This document shows, piece after piece, positions 57,394-64,000 of a stretch of DNA of 64,000 nt (the stretch's first letter is position 1; each line of letters opens with the position of its first letter). Position numbers and translations under genes: made by a program. This stretch comes from Ricinus communis (taxonomy: Eukaryota > Streptophyta > Magnoliopsida > Malpighiales > Euphorbiaceae): positions 18,356,802 to 18,420,801 of the forward strand of contig NC_063258.1 in the NCBI RefSeq assembly GCF_019578655.1, in the 5' to 3' direction. Below the pieces are notes generated by a model. It was not told where the DNA came from, ran no database searches, and saw only the letters and a program-made list of their open reading frames with translations.

Positions 57394-58789
57394 TGATGTG
57401 CGTAAAATACATACATCTAAATGGAGTTTTTAAGATTGATTTTATGTATATTTGGATGTGAATTGGTCCCAACACTCACCCTATGTGTCTGTTTGTGTGC
57501 ATTAGGTCCAAAAGAAGCCAAAGTATGATAAAGGGAAGAATTGAAGCATAATTGGATGTCAAAGCTGCCGAAACAAGCTAAGTATGCCCATGAGGAAGGT
57601 CAACACGGACACAGCCACCAACACGGCCGTGTTGGATGCAACAAACATCAAAGAAAGAAAGGTTTTTAGGGAGCACGGACGCAGAGAGTAACACGGGCAT
57701 CAACACTAGAACGTGTTGGGAACACGGGCATCAACACGGCCATATTCATGGCAGCTGGTCAAATTCATTTAAAAAGAAAGAAAAGAAAAAAAAGGAGGAG
57801 GCTAGGGTTAGAACATCCCAAACCCTAATATTTCTCTCTCTAAGGGTTTTCTGAGCTGAAACCAAGAGAAAAGGAGACTTGGATCAAGGTTTCAATCAGA
57901 TTCCCTTCGAAGATTGAAGATTGGGCAAGTTTCGTCGATTGGTTTTCAAATCGAGTAAGAGGAACAAGGATCGATTCAAGATTGAGCAAGAGGAATTAGG
58001 GCTGTTTACTCTCATCCAAGGGTGTAATCGGGTTTTCTCTACCTTTACTCATTGTTGTAATTGAATTCTTGTGTATTTTGATAATGAACATGATTAGCTA
58101 GATGGATTAAATCCATTGGGATTCCTTTACTATGTTGGCTTAGTATTATATTGTTGGATTGTGTTGGATTAGTTTTGTATTCTTCTTGCTTTCAGTATTA
58201 ATAAGATTATGCATTATTCATGAGACGTTGTGAATTGTGTGTTTAGATTGCTTTGTGTGATTGAGAAGTCCGTTTGGCAATTGGAATTTTGAATAGCAAG
58301 AACTGGTTAATAATCGCTTAGAGATAAGGATAATTAACTAGCCGGATTAATAATTAACAAAGCTTAATAAAGGTGGATTAAAGCTTAATGCTAATTTAAG
58401 AATCAATCGTTAGGAAGAGATTCCAACTTTAGGTTATTAGATTTAAGAATTCGGTTATCTCGAGAGAGAAACCGAACTCGGTTAAGAATTCATCCACGGC
58501 TAGCATAATTAGACTTACCAATCCTTTATCTTTTGTTGGATTGCCAACTAGTTTAGATTCCCTTTGGGTTTATCTTCTTATCTTGATTATTTCGTTTATC
58601 AATCATGTTGCATCTCCCTTAGGACTTAGCTTGTAGCTATTAATTTTAGGTTAATATAACAAAGAACAAAGGAGTAACTCTGGGCTTTCACTTTCCCGAG
58701 GAATACGACCTTGATACTCGCCATTAGTGCTAGACTGCATCGATAGGTACACTGCCTTAGATTGTAGCTAACACGAGTAGCACACATCA
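57394..58789 (+). mobile_element. 5' LTR of element E
   Basis: It starts TGATGTGCG and ends CACACATCA just before the primer site. About 55 bases of the palindromic CAACACGGCCGTGTTGG-type cluster present in the 3' LTR (about 61995-62050) are missing here (about 57600-57610), probably by recombination between the short repeats. The 72-codon frame at 57636-57854 is LTR sequence. Confidence 0.93.
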
Positions 58790-58795
58790 AGTTTT

Positions 58796-58813
58796 TGGCG
58801 CCGTTGCCGGGGA
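58796..58813 (+). other. Primer binding site of element E (tRNA-Asp)
   Basis: TGGCGCCGTTGCCGGGGA lies six bases after the 5' LTR. It is the usual primer site of plant Athila/Tat-type elements, complementary to the 3' end of tRNA-Asp. Confidence 0.94.
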
Positions 58814-59100
58814 ATTGTTTGAAAACTAGAGTGAAATTTGCTATTTGTTAATTTAGCCAATTTCTTTTTCTTCCTTTTCTTATTATTTTATGATTTTTAT
58901 TTTATTTGTTTATTTATTTTATTTTATTTGTACATATTTATTTAGTTTAAGTTTATGATTCAGATAGTGAATGATAAGGAGGTTCAATGCTAAACTCAAA
59001 CTCTTTGTATGTCGCATTGGAAAATGGGATTAGGAACCAAGAGAGTGCTAAAAATTGGGATACCCGTGCATCTTTAGAAGCTCGAGTGGAATCGTTTTGC
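58814..59100 (+). other. Leader region of element E
   Basis: About 290 bases of T-rich leader ('TTATTTTATTTTATTTG' near 58915) and then the start of a shortened gag. There is no clear start codon context. A packaging signal would be expected here but cannot be pointed out. Confidence 0.5.
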
Positions 59101-60088
59101 AGGGCTACCGATCAACTCTCCACTCCTATCCTTTCATCTCAAGTTTTTTTATGAATTTTGTTGTGGTTTACATTTGAGTAATGATTGTCCATTGTATAGT
59201 AATGTTGCTCATTGTTCTTATAACTATGAACAGATGAATTATACGAGAAGTTGGCCAAATGACTCGTATGGAAGCACCTACAATCAAGAGTTGAGCACTC
59301 ATTCACCCATTGGATGGAGCTTAGATGGCAAAAAACCACCAGAATTTCAGCAGCCCAATATTGCACCATCAACTCAAGGTGAAGAGTTAGTGTCAGAGGA
59401 GCTGATGACGAGGTTCATTGCAAGTCTTGAGGATAGATTCCAACAAACAGAGAGGATACTTGAAGATCAACAAGCCTCGATTAACAACATAGAGCATCAA
59501 GTAGGCTTAATCTTCAAGTTACTAGCTGAAGAGCAATTGGGAACTCCATCAAACGCTACTGAATTCGAGGAACACTTGAGCGCTGTCACTTTGCGTTCAG
59601 GTGAGAATTTTTCTGGTTTATCTACTATGTTTGATGATGATGCTTCTATGCAGGACGATTTCTTGAACATGGAGATAGAACCAGAAAAGGAAGAGGCAAA
59701 CATGATTCATCTGAAAGACTATCAACAGGAATGTACAGTTGATGATGCTGAGTTGCAGTTAGAGGAATTGTTGGTAGATTTTCCACAAGTCCCTTTGATG
59801 ATGGAAGATGAGCACAAGTTATCCAATGAAGAAGTCTTGGAGGAGCTCGAGTTTCTTCTAGCAAGTGAACCAAGCCAGGGAATGAAGAAAACCATCGACA
59901 CTCCTGAAGAAATTGCCCAACCATCAATCCTTCCAATTGTTGAAACTCCAGCTTTCAAATTGGAAGAGCCCCTACAACATCATGACTACGTTCAATTATA
60001 CGAGGAGCGAGTGTTGCCCATCATACTGGCAGCTTGCTTGACAGTCGGGAAAGGAAGTCGACGATTATCCCTTTTAGTGGATACTTGA
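59101..60088 (+). CDS. Gag/pre-RT remnant frame of element E
   Basis: A continuous frame of just over 300 codons. It is also open upstream of 59174 to about 59101, so the real start is uncertain. It begins near a zinc-knuckle-like 'CCGLHLSNDCP'. It continues with 'EELMTRFIASLEDRFQQTER' and 'EDQQASINNIEHQVGLIFKL', a likely coiled coil matching Gag of element C (33895-34170). 'LSAVTLRSGENF' follows, then a very acidic stretch, then 'LSNEEVLEELEFLLASE' and 'ERVLPIILAACLTV'. The last two match the start of the RT frame of element C (near 32760-32950). An internal deletion therefore fused late Gag to pre-RT sequence and removed the protease. It may give a Gag-like protein without enzymes, but I have no evidence that it is expressed. 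Confidence 0.72.
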
Positions 60089-61773
60089 AGCCATTTGCTT
60101 GGAAGAAGGATGGATGGTCATCAATCCCCACCGTTTGCTTTTCACCATGAGTCCAGCTAAGAAGACTCATCACATAAAAAAGAAGCGCTTTTGGGAGGCA
60201 CCCCAAATTTTATTTCTTTTTCATTTTTAATTATTTTTTTTACCCTTTCATTTTGAAACATTTTATTAGTTTTAGTTTTCATATTTTATTTAATTTTTGT
60301 TTTAGTTTTGATTTTAATTCCTTATTTTATTATTTGCAGCCACTCCTCTACCACAGACTAGCCAAGACCTTGATATCCCTAATGATGCACCTCTTTTCAC
60401 TCCCGGAGCCATAGTCGTATGATTAGTTCTTTTCCCTTTTGCATTTCTTATATTTTGTACACTGAGGATAGTGTGTCCTTCAAGTGTGGGGTGGGTGATA
60501 TTTATCCCATCTTAGTTATTTGTTTATTCTTTGTGCAATTTTTTATAAAATTTTGAAAATTTTTCACTTTATTTCGATGCTCTTACTGTTGACTTGATTT
60601 TGAAATCCTATTTATGCCCATGTGATCGGGTAAAACCGATAGTGTTGAGTTTTACGGAAGACTGTAAGATAATTTGTTTGAGTTTTGCACTAAGTTGCTT
60701 TGGTTTATTTAATTCTATTTTGATGATTTTTGTTTGGAACCTACTCAAAAGCACACTTGTGAGAAATTGAGCCTAAATTGTAAGCATACACTTTATATGC
60801 TTGTATTTATTTCTTGTTGAGAGTGCCAATTATTGTCTTTACTTTTAGAACTTGCTCGGTAATGCTTATGAGGGCCACAAGGAGAGTTTAACACTTTGGT
60901 ATGATAGAGGCACTTAGGTTTTTCATTCTAGCCAAATAGCCTTCACTCGTTTATTGATTCTGTAGATAACCCCCTCTTTCACCATTTTTTATCATATTTC
61001 ATTGCCACTTAGTTTTATTCTGCTTTGGGTTATGATTTTGCACATGAGTTGTTTTTATTGGGAATAGCGTTGGAATCTTGTAGTAGCTTACTTCAATCCA
61101 AAAGAACATGTTCTTCCCTTATGAAAAAAAAAAAAAGAAGAAAAAAAATAAAAAAAATAAAAAAAAAATAAGAAGAAAAGAAAAGAAATAGAAGAATAAG
61201 AGGGAAAGGTGATGAAAAGAAAGATAGTAAGTGAGCTAAACATTTTGACTTGATTCCTATTTCCCACCTTAGACTACTGTCCATTGTTTACCCCTTGTGA
61301 TCATTGTGGCTTGTGTGCAGGTCATGTATTTCATTGCAGAATACCATAGGTTCAACGCTAACCAAATTTACCTACCCCTACCTAATCCTCATTACAACCT
61401 TTATAAAGACCTCTTGACATGGTTGTTGACTCTCCATAAGTGGTAGGAGTAGGATTTAAGAGCAAGCATATAGTAAGTAAGGCAGTAATTGATGCATTGA
61501 GCGATTAAACACTACCTTTTAAACACTTTGAGTGATTTAAAGTGAATCTGGTGAGGAGTTGGTTCTGAAAAATTTTATTGAGACAGTGTTTTGCGAATTA
61601 TTGGCATCTTGGTTGTGATACTTGAATTGATTGCTTCATTTCTTTTTGTTTGACTTGCGCTTGTTAAGGATATGTGCAGGAGCTCCCTAGCATGTCTGTC
61701 AGTTCAAGTGTTGTTCCTTAGTGGTTTATTTTCCTTATTTTACTTTTGATTGCTTGAGGACAAGCAATGAGCT
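60089..61773 (+). mobile_element. Non-coding 3' region of element E
   Basis: It opens with 'AAGCGCTTTTGGGAGGCACC' near 60184, a phrase common in plant Athila/Tat-like elements just after gag-pol. From about 60470 it is collinear with 28343-29700 of element C. It includes a low-complexity A-rich run (about 61124-61200). No gene is present; the minus-strand frame at 61093-61284 is a translation of that run. Confidence 0.8.
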
Positions 61774-61788
61774 AAGTGTGGGGTTATT
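61774..61788 (+). other. Polypurine tract of element E
   Basis: AAGTGTGGGGTTATT immediately precedes the 3' LTR start TGATATGCG. It matches the tract of element C. Confidence 0.85.
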
Positions 61789-63244
61789 TGATATGCGTAA
61801 AATACATACATCTAAATGGGGTTTTTAAGATTGATTTTATGTATATTTGGATGTGAATTGGTCCCAACACTCACCTTATATGTCTGTTTGTGTGCATTAG
61901 GTCCAAAAGAAGCCAAAGTATGATAAAGGGAAGAATTGGAGCATAATTGGGTATCAAAGCTGCTGAAACAAGCTAAGTATGCCCATGAGGAACGTCAACA
62001 GGGCCGTGTTGGATTCAACACTGGCCGTGTTCCCAACACAGCCACCAACACGGCTGTGTTGGATGCAACAAACATCAAAGAAAAAAAGGTTTTTAGGGAG
62101 CACGGCCACAGAGAGTAACACGGGCATCAACACCATAATGTGTTGGGAACACGGTCATCAACACGGCCATGTTCATGGCAGATGGTCAAATTCATTTAAA
62201 AAGAAAGAAAATAAGAAAAAAGGAGGAGGCTAGGGTTAGAACGTCCCAAACCCTAATATTTCTCTCTCTAAGGGTTTTCTGAGCTGAAACCAAGAGAAAA
62301 GGAGATTTGGATCAAGGTTTCAATCGGATTCTCTTCGAAGATTGAAGATTGGGCAAGGTTCGTCGATTGGTTTTCAAATCGAGTAAGATGAACAAGAATC
62401 GATTCAAGATTGAGCAAGAGGAATTAGGGCTGTTTACTCTCATCCAAGGGTGTAATCGGGTTTTCTCTACCTTTACTCATTGTTGTAATTGAATTCTTGT
62501 GTATTTTGATAATGAACATGATTAGCTATATTGATTAAATCCATTGGGATTTCTTTACTATGTTGGCTTAGTATTATATTGTTGAATTGTGTTGGATTAG
62601 TTTTGTATTCTTCTTGCTTTCAGTATTAATAAGATAATGCATTATTCATGAGACGTTGTGAATTGTGTGTTTAGATTGCTTTGTGTGATTGAGAAGTCCG
62701 TTTGGCAATTGGAATTTTGAATAGCAAGAACTGGTTAATAATCGCTTAGAGATAAGGATAATTAACTAGCCGGATTAAGAATTAACAAAGCTTAATAGAG
62801 GAGGATTAAAGCTTAATGCTAATTTAAGAATCAATCGTTAGGAAGAGATTCCAACTTTAGGTTATTAGATTTAGGAATTCAGTTATCGAGAGAGAGAAAT
62901 CGAACTCGGTTAAGAATTCGTCCACGGGTAGTATAATTAGACTCACCAATCCTTTATCTTTTGTTTGATTGCCAACTAGTTTAGATTCCTTTTGGGTTTG
63001 TCTTCTTGCCTTAGTTATTTCATTTATCAATCACTCTTGCATCTCCCTTAGGACTTAGCTTGTAGCTATTAGTTAGTTTAGAAATTATTTATCGCTAATT
63101 TTAGGTTAATATAACAAAGAACAAAGGAGTAACTCTAGGCTTTCCCTTTCCCGAGGAATACGACCTTGATACTCGCCATTAGTGCTAGACTGCATCGATA
63201 GGTACACTGCCTTAGATTGTAGCTAACACGAGTAACACCCATTA
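61789..63244 (+). mobile_element. 3' LTR of element E
   Basis: It starts TGATATGCG and ends AACACCCATTA. The last bases align position for position with the 5' LTR end (CACACATCA), so the terminal CA has mutated to TA. The right target duplication CTCCA follows. It is 1456 bp, longer than the 5' LTR owing to the extra palindromic motifs near 62000 and a short insertion near 63080. Confidence 0.92.
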
Positions 63245-63249
63245 CTCCA

Positions 63250-64000
63250 TCCTCTTATCAATGTCTATCCGCACCTTATCATGCAATTGTTTCATATATT
63301 CGGCCTTTCTTGCACCATCTAAATTAACACGCTCATGCATGGGCAAAGGAGATAAATCTAATAGAGTTAAAGGATTAAAACCATAAACAATCTCAAAAGG
63401 TGAATACTTAGTAGCAGAATGCACACTTCAATTATAAGCAAATTCAACATGCGGCAAACATTCTTCCCAAGTTTTCAAGTTTTTCTTAATGATTGTACGA
63501 AAAAGAGTAGACAAAGTTCTATTAACCACATCCATTTGAGCATGAGTTTGTGGATAACAAGTAGTAGAAAACAATATTTTAGTGCCTAACTTGCACCACA
63601 AAGCCTTCCAAAAGTAACTGAAGAACTTAGCATCTCTATTACTCACAATAATGCGAGGCATGCCATGTGAATGCACAATCTCCTTGAAAAACAAATTAGC
63701 TATATGTGGTGTATCATTAGTTTGATGACATGGAACAAAGTGTGCCATCTTAGAATACCTATCAACAACCATATATATTGAATCTTTACCACTCCTAGAC
63801 CTAGGTAAACTAAGCATAAAGTCCATGGGAATATCAATCCAAAGTATAGTAGGAATAGGTAATGGTGTATACAACCCATGGGATTTAACCATGGATTTGG
63901 CTTGTTTGCAAGTAATACAATTACCACATATTCGCACAACATCACGCTTCATATTATGCCAAAAATGTTCATGCAACATATCCAAAGTCTTGGCAATACC
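63250..64000 (-). pseudogene. Integrase core of element F, right half of split gene
   Basis: The minus-strand frame at 63428-63985 contains the zinc-binding end '[12 protein letters not shown]' and core motifs '[20 protein letters not shown]', '[20 protein letters not shown]', '[20 protein letters not shown]' and '[20 protein letters not shown]'. The second catalytic Asp region reads SNRD where SDRD is usual. A TGA stop at about 63427 interrupts it. The segment at 63250-63424 continues with 'HSATKYSPFEIVYGFNPLTL' and 'MHERVNLDGARKAEYMKQLH'. It stops at the insertion point of element E; the remainder is at 56862-57388. The element runs out of the window on the right. Confidence 0.92.

Larger units (their letters stand above)
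57394..63244 (+). mobile_element. Element E: non-autonomous Athila derivative nested in element F
   Basis: 5851 bp with two LTRs (57394-58789 and 61789-63244), a perfect tRNA-Asp-type primer site and a polypurine tract. It carries one frame made of Gag and pre-RT remnants, with no reverse transcriptase, RNase H or integrase. The target duplication CTCCA lies at 57389-57393 and 63245-63249. Its U3, primer site, 3' non-coding part and polypurine tract match element C, so it is an internally deleted member of the same family. The LTRs differ at about 4 of the first 100 positions and by indels. It splits the integrase gene of element F, hence it is younger than F. Confidence 0.95.

Noticed and set aside
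57636..57854. Short frames rich in the MQQTS and GINTRTCWEH type of sequence, seen also at 27835-28137, 36447-36722 and 61979-62233
   Set aside because: They recur because the same LTR is present four times. They are translations of the palindrome-rich U3/R region, on alternating strands.

Overview
This window looks like pericentromeric or other heterochromatic DNA of a flowering plant, most likely a eudicot. It is AT-rich. I found no convincing host protein gene, tRNA or functional rRNA gene. Everything I can recognise is a satellite repeat, an LTR retrotransposon of a plant lineage (chromovirus-type Ty3/gypsy, Athila-type Ty3/gypsy, a Cassandra-type TRIM), a LINE fragment, or an unidentified repeat of about 1 kb. 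I cannot name the species from the sequence alone. All retroelement genes seen are broken, so they are annotated as pseudogenes.

Layout. (1) 1-310 is the edge of a minus-strand gypsy LTR. (2) 311-26893 is a large minisatellite-like satellite with a 39-bp monomer, in three blocks (311-7155, 11465-13562, 16189-26893). It is interrupted by two 5'-truncated minus-strand chromovirus remnants (A, 7156-11465; B, 14063-16188) and a 500-base assembly gap (13563-14062). (3) 26894-36912 is a complete but decayed minus-strand Athila-type element (C) that jumped into the satellite, with a 5-bp target duplication. A satellite stub and a LINE reverse-transcriptase scrap follow. (4) 37114-56207 is built on an unidentified repeat of about 1 kb in both orientations. 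It carries a 5'-truncated plus-strand chromovirus (D, 40001-47065) with a 3.06-kb LTR, an unclassified AT-rich segment, a complete Cassandra TRIM with 5S-like LTRs (48770-49623), and a solo Athila-like LTR (52875-54273). (5) 56208-64000 is a minus-strand chromovirus (F) whose integrase was split by a plus-strand, pol-less Athila derivative (E, 57394-63244) of the same family as element C.

How it fits together. The window records successive insertions: satellite expansion and 1-kb repeats first, then retroelements into them, then retroelements into retroelements. Four elements have perfect 5-bp target duplications: C (ACAAA), Cassandra (AATGC), the solo LTR (TAATA) and E (CTCCA). In C, D and F most premature stops that I can interpret fit C-to-T or G-to-A changes, as expected from decay of methylated cytosines in silenced DNA. 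The least explained parts are the 39-bp satellite with its two higher-order organisations and open reading frames with a 13-residue period, and the 1-kb repeat with a recurring inversion junction.
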